Below, piece by piece: positions 7,512-14,964 of a DNA stretch of 41,294 nt. Made by a program: the position numbers and the translations under genes. Under the pieces are notes generated by a model. The model searched no databases and was not told where the DNA came from. It was given only the letters and a program-made list of their open reading frames with translations. The stretch's first letter is position 1; every line of letters starts with the position of its first letter. The stretch is from RGIG3009 sp045541495 (GTDB lineage: Bacteria > Bacillota > Clostridia > Oscillospirales > Acutalibacteraceae). The stretch covers positions 1 to 41,294 of the forward strand of contig JAZQJE010000071.1 of NCBI GenBank assembly GCA_045541495.1, read 5' to 3'.

Positions 7512-7586
7512 AGAGTAGCGTACCCGACCAAGGCAACCGCTACTCTGCACCCAAAGGCGAGTGGGAAGTCTTACTCCCACCGCCTT
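7512..7586 (+). other. Tandem hairpins after the 44-residue gene
   Basis: First stem AGAGTAGCG/CGCTACTCT (7512-7520, 7538-7546). Second stem AAGGCG plus GTGGGA pairing with TCCCAC plus CGCCTT (7554-7586, one bulged A). Neither is followed by a T run, so they look like structured UTR rather than intrinsic terminators; CAAGGC (7529-7534) could alternatively pair with GCCTTG (7582-7587). Confidence 0.5.
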
Positions 7587-7612
7587 GATTATAGCACAGA
7601 CCCAATTATAAA
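7585..7612 (+). promoter_or_regulatory. Possible promoter before the 63-residue gene
   Basis: TTGATT (7585-7590), 16 nt, TATAAA (7607-7612). Moderate match only. Confidence 0.4.
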
Positions 7613-7629
7613 TCAAGGAGTTTTTTGTT

Positions 7630-7821
7630 ATGGATGAGCGCTGGAACAATTTAGGCAGTGGTGTCGTGTATGAGACATTAGATGAATACTTTGAATTTAA
7701 ATTGTCCATCCATGAACTGCTTATAATCAACGCCTACCGTCGCCAAACACCAGACTGTCAGTTTTGCATTGATAAATTGCTGGAGATCGAGGAGGAGAGA
7801 ATTAATGTCCAAACGAATTGA
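7630..7821 (+). CDS. Hypothetical accessory protein (63 residues)
   Basis: Starts at ATG 7630 with AAGGAG 9 nt upstream. The product is acidic with a likely helical C-terminal half and a CQFC pair near residue 44. Its end overlaps the start of the HNH-like gene by 17 nt, which suggests the two are translated together. Family not recognised. Confidence 0.65.
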   Translation: MDERWNNLGSGVVYETLDEYFEFKLSIHELLIINAYRRQTPDCQFCIDKLLEIEEERINVQTN

Positions 7822-8440
7822 TCTCACTGGCCAAAAATTCGGCAGACTGACCGTCACCGAATACAGTCACACACACGATGGATGTGCTTTTTGGAAATGT
7901 ATTTGTGATTGCGGGAATATCGTCGTTGTTCGATCACGTGATTTGCGATCCGGTAGAACCAAAAGTTGCGGATGTCTACATAAAGAAGCAGTTAAAAAAA
8001 TGGCAACTACGCACGGCCTCTGCCATGATAGATTATTTAGCATTTGGTGTGCCATGAGGAGGCGTTGCACCGATCCAAAATATAAATTTTACCACAATTA
8101 TGGTGGCCGCGGCATTACCGTCTGCGAAGAGTGGAAGAATAACTTTCAAGCATTTTATGACTGGGCAAAGGCGAACGGTTATCGCGACGATCTCTCCATT
8201 GACCGCATAGATGTGGATGGTAACTATTGCCCCGAAAACTGCCGCTGGGCTACTATGATCGAGCAAGCCAACAATAAACGCAACAATCACTTGATCACTT
8301 ATAACGGGAAAACCTTAACAATGGCAGAATGGTCGCGGAAAATAGGTGTTTCCTACCAAACACTAAAAGATCGAATCAACTACCATGGTTGGTCAATCGA
8401 AAGAGCACTGACCACACCACCCAAAACATGTAAAAAATAA
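7805..8440 (+). CDS. HNH-like / AP2-associated phage DNA-binding protein
   Basis: A 211-residue protein starting at ATG 7805 (GAGGAGA upstream). N-terminal part DLTGQKFGRLTVTEY with CICDCGN and SGRTKSCGC looks like a small zinc-binding strand domain; the centre has RLFSIWCAMRRRCTDP, YHNYGGRGITVCEEW and SIDRIDVDGNYCPENCRW, a pattern shared by HNH-like and AP2-linked homing-type phage proteins; the C-terminal 50 residues (TYNGKTLTMAEWSRKIGV and a following YQTLKDRI helix) resemble a NUMOD/helix-turn-helix DNA-reading module. Such genes are selfish or host-restricting insertions in phage genomes. The catalytic status is not certain. Confidence 0.7.
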   Translation: MSKRIDLTGQKFGRLTVTEYSHTHDGCAFWKCICDCGNIVVVRSRDLRSGRTKSCGCLHKEAVKKMATTHGLCHDRLFSIWCAMRRRCTDPKYKFYHNYGGRGITVCEEWKNNFQAFYDWAKANGYRDDLSIDRIDVDGNYCPENCRWATMIEQANNKRNNHLITYNGKTLTMAEWSRKIGVSYQTLKDRINYHGWSIERALTTPPKTCKK

Positions 8441-8446
8441 TTCCTT

Positions 8447-8479
8447 TCCCGCTTGGTCTTCGAACCGGGCGGGATTTTT
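8447..8479 (+). terminator. Terminator of the plus-strand accessory island
   Basis: 11-bp stem (8447-8457 with 8464-8474, two G-U pairs), loop CTTCGA, followed by TTTTT. Closes the HNH-like gene and protects the convergent gene that ends at 8478. Confidence 0.85.
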
Positions 8480-8867
8480 AATATAAACCGAGATTTTTCG
8501 CTACGTAAAACAAAAACCGTCTCCGCCATCGGCTCCACGTTCCGCCACTTGCCGTGTACGGATACCGCGTCCCGTACCGTACATTATTAAAAATCGATAA
8601 CCTATATTCCTTTGGAATCTCATCAAGAGCCCGCTCGATAGCCGACAATTTTTCCGATATCACCTCCAACTTCTCCGCTTTTCGTTCCGTTGGATTTCCT
8701 ACAACCGTTCCGCGAGGTTGTCCATCGCCCATAGGAGCCGATCCGTTTAAGATATCGTTGTACTCCTGCCGTTGCCGATCATAATCCCTTACTGCATACA
8801 ATGCCTGAAAAAATATGGCATGCGGCAGCCAATATGGATTTTCCCGTTTCGGTAAATATTCCCGCAT
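8478..8867 (-). CDS. RinA/ArpU-like candidate late-gene regulator
   Basis: A 129-residue protein starting at ATG 8867 (GGTGA upstream). The pattern YWLPHAIFFQALYAVRDYDR, IERALDEIPKEYRLSIFNNV and a C-terminal WSRWRRRFLFYVAKNLGLY is that of a family found next to terS in many Clostridial prophages and compared with RinA/ArpU late transcription regulators; the C-terminal 35 residues look like a sigma region-4-type helix-turn-helix. In this phage it is separated from terS only by the reversed island, and the terS promoter lacks a -35 and is followed by a terminator, both of which fit a dedicated late activator or antiterminator. Confidence 0.55.
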   Translation of the reverse strand: MREYLPKRENPYWLPHAIFFQALYAVRDYDRQRQEYNDILNGSAPMGDGQPRGTVVGNPTERKAEKLEVISEKLSAIERALDEIPKEYRLSIFNNVRYGTRYPYTASGGTWSRWRRRFLFYVAKNLGLY

Positions 8868-8918
8868 CTACCATTCACCAAACTTTCTTACTTCTTTTTC
8901 TTGTATTTCACCTGTTCC

Positions 8919-9032
8919 TCATGTTCCATCTTGGCTAGCGAAGCCATCGGATATCCACTGCACCTTTTGATCGTTAAACAGTGTAATAGATTTTCTCTTT
9001 TTGCAGATATTGATGATCTTGCGAACTTCCAT
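8919..9032 (-). CDS. Short phage protein, probably truncated (37 residues)
   Basis: Starts at ATG 9032, one base after the stop of the coiled-coil gene, and ends at a TGA after WISDGFASQDGT. The N-terminus (EVRKIINICKKRKSITLFND, then QKVQWISDG) resembles the first third of small phage proteins of Clostridia that usually continue well past the WIGDG motif. Here the frame ends early, and a second frame (ATG 8947 to stop 8888) gives a lysine-rich 19-residue tail. The arrangement suggests a deletion or frameshift remnant. Confidence 0.5.
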   Translation of the reverse strand: MEVRKIINICKKRKSITLFNDQKVQWISDGFASQDGT

Positions 9033-9033
9033 T

Positions 9034-10026
9034 TTAATTCGCCTCCCCCATCGCTTCGATCTGCGCTTTCGCACTGCCAAGCAATCCCGCAGCCGCTTTG
9101 GCCAGTTTCACTCCCTGTTCGGGATCCCGCTGCTTGGCGCCGTCGATCATCTCTGCCAACTCGTTCAGCACCTTGGACAACACCGTCTTACAATACGCCG
9201 ACACGATAGCCGCATCCTGATTGCCGGCAATGGACATTTTCTTTTTCAACGACGCCAGTTCCTCCCGAAGCGCCTCGTTTTTACGGTCGGCCTGTTCATA
9301 ACGAAGTCTCACCCGCTCCTCCGCTTCCTCCGCGGCGGCCTTTTTCGCTTTATCCAGCGCATTGGCAGATTTTTTCGCCATCTTTTGCCGCTCGGCGGCC
9401 ACCGCATCCTTTACCGCCTTCGCTTGCTCTTTGGCAGCATCGGCCTTCGCTTGCCGCAATGCGGCGGTATGCTCGGCTTTGATATTACGGAGTTTTTCTT
9501 CGTACTCCACGATGGTATCCGCTTGATCCGACGATTCGGCCCGCTTTTCCTCTACCCACACGTTGGCTTTTTCCAGTTCTGCCTTCAGCTGCTCGTTCTC
9601 CTGCTTAAACAGGTCCAACTGCTCCCCTTTGTGGGTCAGCTCGTCCACCAGTTTTTTCACATCGGCCGTGGACATCTCACCAAGATCATGGTTTTCCAAC
9701 ACCTCGTCCCGCTCAAGGGGCGACACTTGGGACAACAGTTCCAATTTGGTGATACCCAGCCCCGCGTTCTGTTCCATCATGGGGGCACCCAACCGCTCAT
9801 AGGCGGCTATGTAGGTATACGCCTGCCGTTTCTTGATTCCCACCTGTTTTTCCACGTACTCGTCGAAAGTTTGGTCAAAAGCCTCATACAATTTCTCATC
9901 CTTCATCTTCTTTAACAAGCGAGAAAACTCCACCAACGCCATGGCGGCGGTGTTCCCGCTCGCTATGATCGCTGCGTGAAGAGCCATTGCCTCTTGGTAT
10001 CTGTCGTTACTCAGTTGATTTGTCAT
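9034..10026 (-). CDS. Phage coiled-coil protein (DUF3102-like N-terminus)
   Basis: A 330-residue protein starting at ATG 10026 (GAAAGGA 9 nt upstream; an ATG three codons earlier overlaps the ribosome site). Residues 1-110 have a helical, DUF3102/ParB-like pattern with VGIKKRQAYTYIAAYERLG, which looks like a helix-turn-helix for DNA binding. Residues about 125-270 form a long charged coiled coil rich in K, E and A. It lies next to pcfJ/pcfK homologues; proteins of this type are common in replication blocks of Clostridial prophages. Function not established. A 14-bp palindrome precedes its ribosome site. Confidence 0.7.
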   Translation of the reverse strand: MTNQLSNDRYQEAMALHAAIIASGNTAAMALVEFSRLLKKMKDEKLYEAFDQTFDEYVEKQVGIKKRQAYTYIAAYERLGAPMMEQNAGLGITKLELLSQVSPLERDEVLENHDLGEMSTADVKKLVDELTHKGEQLDLFKQENEQLKAELEKANVWVEEKRAESSDQADTIVEYEEKLRNIKAEHTAALRQAKADAAKEQAKAVKDAVAAERQKMAKKSANALDKAKKAAAEEAEERVRLRYEQADRKNEALREELASLKKKMSIAGNQDAAIVSAYCKTVLSKVLNELAEMIDGAKQRDPEQGVKLAKAAAGLLGSAKAQIEAMGEAN

Positions 10027-10044
10027 GTCGATCATCCTTTCTTT

Positions 10045-11925
10045 TTATGCAGTCAACTGCATTTTCGGGCCTGTCCATAACTGTTTTAAAAACCGCTTGC
10101 AAAATGCACGTACTTCTGCCGGCGCGGGGCGATCACCGTATCCGTATAACTGGAGGATCGTTCCGTTTTTCACGTTGGCTTGCAGGGTGTACAACGGTTT
10201 TTCCGGCGTTTCTGCGGCGCGGATAAAAAAGATCATTTTCACACCCGCTAAATGAGAATCACGATATCCTTTTCCACCCACACAATGGTGCAGGCTTTCT
10301 CCCTCTGCAATGAGATCTGTCCTCAACTGCGGGAACACCACCGTGTATTTCTTATCACTGTACCCGTGCATATCCCGGTACAACTCCGCACAACGGGCGG
10401 CAAAGTCTTCGTTTTCCTCCTTGTTGCGTACCATGGTTACCCGCTTCGCTAAACGGTCATGGGCTTCTTTCAGTTCTCGCGGATACCGCACCGACTTGTT
10501 GCTCATATCCACGTGCAGTTCATTGCACATGGCGACATAATCCTTATACCATTGCTCGATCTGCGTAAACTTATGATCGGGATACATGGCGTTCCATCGG
10601 CCGAACAGGCGGATATATTTGTCGATCCCTAACTCGTTCATCATGTCACTGCTGCCGAACACACCGTCACGGATCCGTCGTACCGCCTCAAACCGCTCAT
10701 CCGATATCACGCCGATCTTTTCCAACTGGTTCAGCTCCGTAAAATATACGTCGTATTTCCGCGCCAATCGCCGTAAATGGGACGGCACTTGAATGTCATA
10801 GTTGATGGTTCGTTGCATCTGCAATAACCGCCACATGCCCGCTTTCGCAAAATACTCGCCGTTCGGTTTCTCCCGTAACGCCTGTAGAAGATAAAACAGA
10901 TCCCCTTCATGCCGAATACTGTTAAACACAGCAGTATTCACATTGTGGAATTTCTCTCCCAACACCTGTGTGAGGTTATCGGTAAAGATCCACGCATCGT
11001 ACACGTATTCTTTATTGAACGGAAATCGTTTCCAGTATCTCCCGTAGCAATACGGAGCACTGACCAATCCATAGTTGTACACCTTTCGTTTGCCGTTTCT
11101 CACGGTCTCTACCATACGCCGATCATCAATGTGTGTGTATCGTTTTTCGTGTTTCTCCCCGTTAAAGGTTCTTATAACCTGGGTCACCCGATAATACAGA
11201 TCTTCCCCTTTACGGGTCAATGTCCAAACATTTACATGTGTGTTTTTGGTAACCTCCAGCCATCCTTTCTGCCAACGTGCCGCCATGCCGCATTTTGGGC
11301 AGGTAAAGGCGGCCTTGTGCTTTGGCACCTCTTTTGCCACCGTAAAGGTCTTACCGCAAGCGGAGCAGATTACTTTCCGTTTACTCCGCTTGTCCAGTTG
11401 GGAATAAAACAAGTATTGCGGCATCTTACTGTCCGCAAAAGCATCTACCCCTGCCGGCAATAACGGGAAACTGTCAAAATGCTGTTGTTGACGCAGACGA
11501 TCGTTCTCGGCTGTCTGTTCCCGCTTGCGGTAATCGGCTTTGGCATCGAACATATCGCACAAGCCGGCGGCGTCTAAAGACCGATATCCAATGCCTAACG
11601 CCTCAAAATACTGTCTGGCCAGTTGCTCGCTTTCCTCGTGGTGATATTCCGTGCTCAATCCGTCTGCGTAATACCAATAAGACGTTCCTCTAAGGATAGT
11701 GTTGAGGTGAATGTTACTCCATTCGCCGGCAAACAGTTTGATACTGTTGACACCGTCACAGAAATAGCGGCATTCCACCGTCTTTTGCGGGATACGATAT
11801 ACCGTAACCGCTAAAACATCCTCGTGTAACTGTGCAAGCGGTAAAAAGCCCTCTTTCTTTTCATGTACGAACTCATCGGGGATCGACGGAATCGGCAGAG
11901 CCGACAATACTTTCTTTACAAGCAC
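10045..11925 (-). CDS. pcfJ: PcfJ-like protein
   Basis: A 626-residue protein starting at GTG 11925 with GAGGTGAG upstream. It has a CxxC...CxxC zinc ribbon at about C187, C190, C209 and C212, then a long PcfJ-type domain with EYVYDAWIFTDNLTQVLG and a terminal HHCVGGKGYRDSHLAG / FFIRAAETPEKPLYTLQ block that is strongly conserved in the PcfJ family. PcfJ was named on the Enterococcus plasmid pCF10 and occurs widely in phages and conjugative elements; its biochemical role is not settled. The gene directly follows pcfK, as in the plasmid. Confidence 0.85.
   Translation of the reverse strand: MLVKKVLSALPIPSIPDEFVHEKKEGFLPLAQLHEDVLAVTVYRIPQKTVECRYFCDGVNSIKLFAGEWSNIHLNTILRGTSYWYYADGLSTEYHHEESEQLARQYFEALGIGYRSLDAAGLCDMFDAKADYRKREQTAENDRLRQQQHFDSFPLLPAGVDAFADSKMPQYLFYSQLDKRSKRKVICSACGKTFTVAKEVPKHKAAFTCPKCGMAARWQKGWLEVTKNTHVNVWTLTRKGEDLYYRVTQVIRTFNGEKHEKRYTHIDDRRMVETVRNGKRKVYNYGLVSAPYCYGRYWKRFPFNKEYVYDAWIFTDNLTQVLGEKFHNVNTAVFNSIRHEGDLFYLLQALREKPNGEYFAKAGMWRLLQMQRTINYDIQVPSHLRRLARKYDVYFTELNQLEKIGVISDERFEAVRRIRDGVFGSSDMMNELGIDKYIRLFGRWNAMYPDHKFTQIEQWYKDYVAMCNELHVDMSNKSVRYPRELKEAHDRLAKRVTMVRNKEENEDFAARCAELYRDMHGYSDKKYTVVFPQLRTDLIAEGESLHHCVGGKGYRDSHLAGVKMIFFIRAAETPEKPLYTLQANVKNGTILQLYGYGDRPAPAEVRAFCKRFLKQLWTGPKMQLTA
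10048..10061 (-). repeat. 14-bp palindrome / small hairpin, copy 2
   Basis: Identical to 2824-2837. Here it forms the last codons of pcfJ (MQLTA then stop) and lies about 10 nt before the ribosome site of the coiled-coil gene. With flanking A and T the RNA stem is 6 bp, loop UUGA. Confidence 0.6.
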
Positions 11926-11936
11926 GCCCGCTCACC

Positions 11937-12302
11937 TCATTCCAAAAAACTGGCAAGATCGAAATCCAGGTGGATCATATTGGTATCGGCTTGCTTTGTC
12001 TTGGCGTTCACCGTGATTTCCATACGATACTGAATATCCGCACCGGGCAAATAATGTTTAACCGCACGGCGGAATACTTCAAAGTCCGAAATGCTTCCGC
12101 TCACGCCTTTGGCAACGGCCTTACAACATTCCTCAAAACTGCCGCCGTCATATACCGCCATGGCAAAATCCTCCGATTGTCGACAGAACTCCTGCAACGC
12201 CTTGGCGGTGTCACCCGCGATAGCCTTTTCCACTCGCCCCGCATTGGTCAACTTCTTTTCGTTTTCCAATTTTTCTATGGCTCGTTCCTGTATGGTTGTC
12301 AT
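11937..12302 (-). CDS. pcfK: PcfK-like protein
   Basis: A 121-residue protein starting at ATG 12302 with AGGAGG upstream. FEECCKAVAKGVSGSISDFE, then VFRRAVKHYLPGADIQYRM and a final LDFDLASFLE are the hallmark segments of the PcfK family. It is the partner gene of pcfJ, 11 nt upstream. Probably acts with PcfJ in nucleic acid processing during replication or transfer; the exact function is unknown. Confidence 0.85.
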   Translation of the reverse strand: MTTIQERAIEKLENEKKLTNAGRVEKAIAGDTAKALQEFCRQSEDFAMAVYDGGSFEECCKAVAKGVSGSISDFEVFRRAVKHYLPGADIQYRMEITVNAKTKQADTNMIHLDFDLASFLE

Positions 12303-12314
12303 AACAATGTCCTC

Positions 12315-12677
12315 CTAAAATTTCAAATAGTTCATGATCGCCTTGCTGGCGTTTTGCCAGCCGCGACAGATGGTCACCGCATACCCTTGCCATTCCAACT
12401 GCTCCAACCACCACAACTGTTCCTTGGTGGCGCGGCCGCTGTCTACGCACTTCAGTTCCATGTATAGGCCGTGATACTTTCCTCGCGGTACCGGCAACAC
12501 GATATCGGGCACACCTTTTTTCAGCCCCATGGCTTTCAGTTTGCCGCCCGCTGCCTTTGACCGTTTCCCCTCATTAGGAACGTGGTATAGCAGTTTCAAT
12601 TCCGGCATCGTCGCACTCATCATCTGTGCCCAGTTCATCAGTGCGATCTGCTCCTCAGCTTCTTCCATTCCTTTCAA
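12315..12677 (-). CDS. VRR-NUC domain nuclease
   Basis: A 120-residue stand-alone VRR-NUC (PD-(D/E)XK) nuclease. Visible motif elements: HVPNEGKRS, GLKKGVPDIVLPVPRG (catalytic D), LYMELKC (catalytic E-x-K) and Q near TKEQLWWLEQL. Stand-alone VRR-NUC proteins are common in phage replication blocks, where they may resolve branched DNA. The start is uncertain: TTG 12677 overlaps the Rep stop (TTGA) and has GGTGG at 6 nt; ATG 12668 has its AAAGGA directly adjacent with no spacing, so TTG is chosen. Confidence 0.85.
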   Translation of the reverse strand: MKGMEEAEEQIALMNWAQMMSATMPELKLLYHVPNEGKRSKAAGGKLKAMGLKKGVPDIVLPVPRGKYHGLYMELKCVDSGRATKEQLWWLEQLEWQGYAVTICRGWQNASKAIMNYLKF

Positions 12678-13423
12678 GGTTTTCCACCGCCTTTCGGACC
12701 CGCTCGCGGATGTGATTCTCGAATCATGCGATATTGCTGAAACGGCATGCCCGTTACCTCATGCACACCGTTTACAATACTATCCTTCAGGATGTAATAC
12801 CCTTTTTTCACTTTCGGCTCTTTTAACCACTTATCTGCCGCTATCACACACCGCTTGATCGTCGGCTTTTTTAGTCCCTTGCTCTGTGTCCATCGCTTTT
12901 TGGTAGCGGAATCGGGTTTACTGAATGTCCGCGCCGTTTCTTTTATCAGATAGTTGGCCAAATTGGTGTAATCACCCGTGGAATCCAACGGTGTAATATG
13001 TGGACGACCAAAGGTCCATAATTTGTTCAGCACCGTAGTCGGTATACTGCCGATCACCAAATGATGATGGATCCGCTTCGCTTCGTATTCCGTCACTGTT
13101 ATGTATCGCACCGGGATCCCGTTTTCTTTGCAATATTCTCGGTATCCCCGCAAAAACCGTTCCAGATCCCGCCGCGCTTGCTGTGGTGTTCGATTGTATT
13201 TTCGGTTATACCCTATCACCAAATGCCAATCACCCACACCAAAATTGGTGTTGATCAACCATCGCAACTTCTCTTCGGCATGTCGCAAATTCACTTGTAT
13301 CTGTTCTTCTCGTGTCGGCTCTCGATTAGGGGCCCGCTCACACTTTTTTCCCCATCGGGCGGAATAATGTTTCTGAACTTCCACCACCCGTCCGGCCGTC
13401 ACCGTTTTCATGATATAAGGCAA
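12674..13423 (-). CDS. HUH-type replication initiator-like protein (Rep)
   Basis: A 249-residue protein starting at TTG 13423, with AGGAGG 10 nt upstream; starting MPYIMKTVTAGRVVEVQK matches the usual start of this family. Residues about 55-125 form the HUH fold: WHLVIGY, then YITVTEY and the metal site RIHHHLVI (H119-H121). The following DYTNLANYLIKE offers Y152 and Y158 as nucleophiles for nicking DNA and forming a 5'-phosphotyrosine link. The C-terminal 80 residues are basic. It should start rolling-circle-type replication of phage DNA; no polymerase or helicase gene accompanies it in the window. Confidence 0.75.
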   Translation of the reverse strand: MPYIMKTVTAGRVVEVQKHYSARWGKKCERAPNREPTREEQIQVNLRHAEEKLRWLINTNFGVGDWHLVIGYNRKYNRTPQQARRDLERFLRGYREYCKENGIPVRYITVTEYEAKRIHHHLVIGSIPTTVLNKLWTFGRPHITPLDSTGDYTNLANYLIKETARTFSKPDSATKKRWTQSKGLKKPTIKRCVIAADKWLKEPKVKKGYYILKDSIVNGVHEVTGMPFQQYRMIRESHPRAGPKGGGKP

Positions 13424-13535
13424 AAACAGTCACCCTCCTGTCGTCGGTTAGATAATACTTTGAACAAGGTCGCAAGGCGCGCCGTTCCTCACTTTTTTGG
13501 AAATTCCGACACGCCCGAAAATGCAGACAGAAAAG

Positions 13536-13564
13536 TTGACAGGACAGTCCCGTTGTGGTATCAT
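13536..13564 (+). promoter_or_regulatory. Promoter opposite to the operon (TTGACA-17-TATCAT)
   Basis: Perfect -35 TTGACA at 13536-13541, 17-nt spacer, -10 TATCAT at 13559-13564, on the plus strand inside a minus-strand operon. Predicted start near 13571. Confidence 0.7.
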
Positions 13565-13570
13565 ATCTGT

Positions 13571-13642
13571 GGGGCATCTGCCCTGTCTTTTGGTGTTGAC
13601 ACCCGCATGGTTTAGCCGACCTGCTGCGGGTGTCTCTTTTTA
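13571..13642 (+). ncRNA. Candidate small RNA antisense to the 3' end of the next gene
   Basis: A promoter (13536-13564) and an intrinsic terminator (stem GACACCCGC/GCGGGTGTC, 13598-13606 and 13626-13634, then TCTTTTTAT) enclose about 72 nt with no open frame. A short GGGC/GCCC hairpin lies at its 5' end. The last 30 nt are complementary to the end of the 170-residue gene (stop at 13612). It lies directly upstream of rep on the other strand. Likely a cis-antisense or trans-acting phage RNA. Confidence 0.55.
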
Positions 13643-14124
13643 TATTCCGCCATATTATGTTGAATCTTGATCGCTTCCACCCGCCACCGCAGTGCCGGCG
13701 GGATCGGGTAATGTTGACCGTATTTGTTTAGCATATCGATCTCAAATTTCCATCGATCTTCCTCAGTCAACGGTGAATCAAACCGCCCGTTGTGCTCGAT
13801 ACATCGTTCACGGTATTCCTTGTTGATGATCGGCGAACGAAGATTGGTAATGTATTTCCCCGGTTCATCGGGATCCGCCCACAATCCGTCCACCGCAGGG
13901 CCGAATTTGGATTCCAACCGTTCCATCATCACTTGGTCCACTTTCTGCCAAAACATCTCCCACGCTTTGTAAGGTGAAAAGGTGATTTGCCCGTACATCT
14001 GTTGTTGCCCGCTCTCACGGTCAATAACGAACACGGCATACCCCTCGCCGTCCAGCACGCAATATACCGGCCCGTATTTGAACATGGTCTTCACGCCCGG
14101 CCGATCAATGATCAGATCACTCAT
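13612..14124 (-). CDS. Hypothetical phage early protein (170 residues)
   Basis: Starts at ATG 14124 with GAAAGGAGAG upstream; the start overlaps the end of a 37-residue gene. The product begins MSDLIIDRPGVKTMFKYGPV and has a conserved-looking LEREDRWKFEIDML-like helical end. No family recognised. Its 3' end is covered by an antisense small RNA candidate. Part of the minus-strand early operon between small membrane genes and rep. Confidence 0.75.
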   Translation of the reverse strand: MSDLIIDRPGVKTMFKYGPVYCVLDGEGYAVFVIDRESGQQQMYGQITFSPYKAWEMFWQKVDQVMMERLESKFGPAVDGLWADPDEPGKYITNLRSPIINKEYRERCIEHNGRFDSPLTEEDRWKFEIDMLNKYGQHYPIPPALRWRVEAIKIQHNMAEYKKRHPQQVG

Positions 14125-14230
14125 GGTTTTCTCTCCTTTCCGATAGCTTGTCCATTAGATGGTCTAACAAATGGCGGGAACATCCCGCCAACACGATCAG
14201 CAGCACTGTCGCCACGGGAAACAAAATCAT
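14117..14230 (-). CDS. Tiny membrane or lipoprotein-like peptide (37 residues)
   Basis: Start ATG 14230 overlaps the stop of the preceding gene (TGATG), and its stop overlaps the start of the next by 8 nt. MILFPVATVLLIVLAGCSRH is one hydrophobic helix ending in LAGC, a lipobox-like motif, followed by a charged tail. The tight overlaps on both sides favour a real translationally coupled gene, but there is only a weak ribosome site (GGGAC). Confidence 0.5.
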   Translation of the reverse strand: MILFPVATVLLIVLAGCSRHLLDHLMDKLSERRENHE

Positions 14231-14421
14231 CAGTCCCAAAACGAACAACCCTTCCGCTTATGTACCGCCCGCTCGATCTCCGGATCGGGCGTTTTTCCGT
14301 CCTGCCCGTCTACCTGGTACAGGATCCACCGCCGCGCCCGTGTCGGCAGGATCTCCCATACAAACCACATCACCGCCGAAACGCCGAGGATGAAGCACAA
14401 TAACACGAATAAACACGCCAT
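14230..14421 (-). CDS. Small membrane protein (63 residues)
   Basis: Starts at ATG 14421 with AGGAGG upstream. Residues 2-25 (ACLFVLLCFILGVSAVMWF and onward) form one transmembrane helix; the remainder is charged (RARRWILYQVDG, PEIERAVHKRKG). Unknown function; in the early operon. Confidence 0.7.
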   Translation of the reverse strand: MACLFVLLCFILGVSAVMWFVWEILPTRARRWILYQVDGQDGKTPDPEIERAVHKRKGCSFWD

Positions 14422-14434
14422 ACGCTTGTCCCTC

Positions 14435-14755
14435 CTAATTTTCGCTAATATCCGTTTTTGTTAAAGAATAGTGAGAAATCCCCTCTTGTCGCAACACACA
14501 TTCAATGCACGGCATTACTTCACAATCTTTCAATTCGTATAGCAACTCATACAACAAAAATCCCGCTACGGCACCATGGCTCACATCGTCAGAAAACAAT
14601 TCCCGAAATGCACGACGTTTTTCTCTTCTATCCTGCCTTGTTACATCATCAGACGAATATTTAACGATGTGTACGTATACATGGTTTTTATGGCTTTGCC
14701 GTGTGTTTGAATAAATAAAACCGAAAATGTACACATCGTACAAACACGCCATCAT
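14435..14755 (-). CDS. Hypothetical phage protein (106 residues)
   Basis: Starts at ATG 14755 (or the adjacent ATG 14752) with GGAGGGG upstream. The first third is hydrophobic and aromatic (CLYDVYIFGFIYSNT), the centre basic, and the end contains a CEVMPCIECVLR cysteine cluster. The start overlaps the stop of the next gene upstream. Family not recognised. Confidence 0.65.
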   Translation of the reverse strand: MMACLYDVYIFGFIYSNTRQSHKNHVYVHIVKYSSDDVTRQDRREKRRAFRELFSDDVSHGAVAGFLLYELLYELKDCEVMPCIECVLRQEGISHYSLTKTDISEN

Positions 14756-14940
14756 TTCCCCTCCTTTTTCGCCTTTTCCCTCCGTTTACGGCGGTATTCC
14801 CGCATATAGGCGTTGTATGCCTCACGATTCTCCGCACGGTACTTGTCCCGCGCCTGAGCCGCCTTTCCTTTGTTCCTTTTGTAATAGTCGGCGTTGATCT
14901 CTTTCCGACTCTTTTTATTATCCACGTCCTCGTCCTCCAT
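14752..14940 (-). CDS. Small highly charged basic protein
   Basis: A 62-residue product with ATG 14940 and AGGA 7 nt upstream. Almost entirely helical and charged (NADYYKRNKGKAAQARDKYR, then YNAYMREYRRKRREKAKK). Similar short repeats of YxxxNR/REY are seen in small phage DNA- or RNA-binding proteins. Function unknown. Confidence 0.7.
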   Translation of the reverse strand: MEDEDVDNKKSRKEINADYYKRNKGKAAQARDKYRAENREAYNAYMREYRRKRREKAKKEGK

Positions 14941-14964
14941 AGCTTGTCCTGTGGTTTAGGGCGC

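Noticed and set aside
7512..7586. CRISPR-like or repeat array from the tandem hairpins after the 44-residue gene.
   Set aside because: Only two unrelated hairpins, no repeated unit with spacers. No CRISPR array was seen anywhere in the window.
9001..9915. A 304-codon plus-strand frame opposite the coiled-coil gene.
   Set aside because: It mirrors a highly biased lysine/alanine/glutamate gene, has no ribosome site, and its composition (F, L, R, H) is typical of an antisense shadow.
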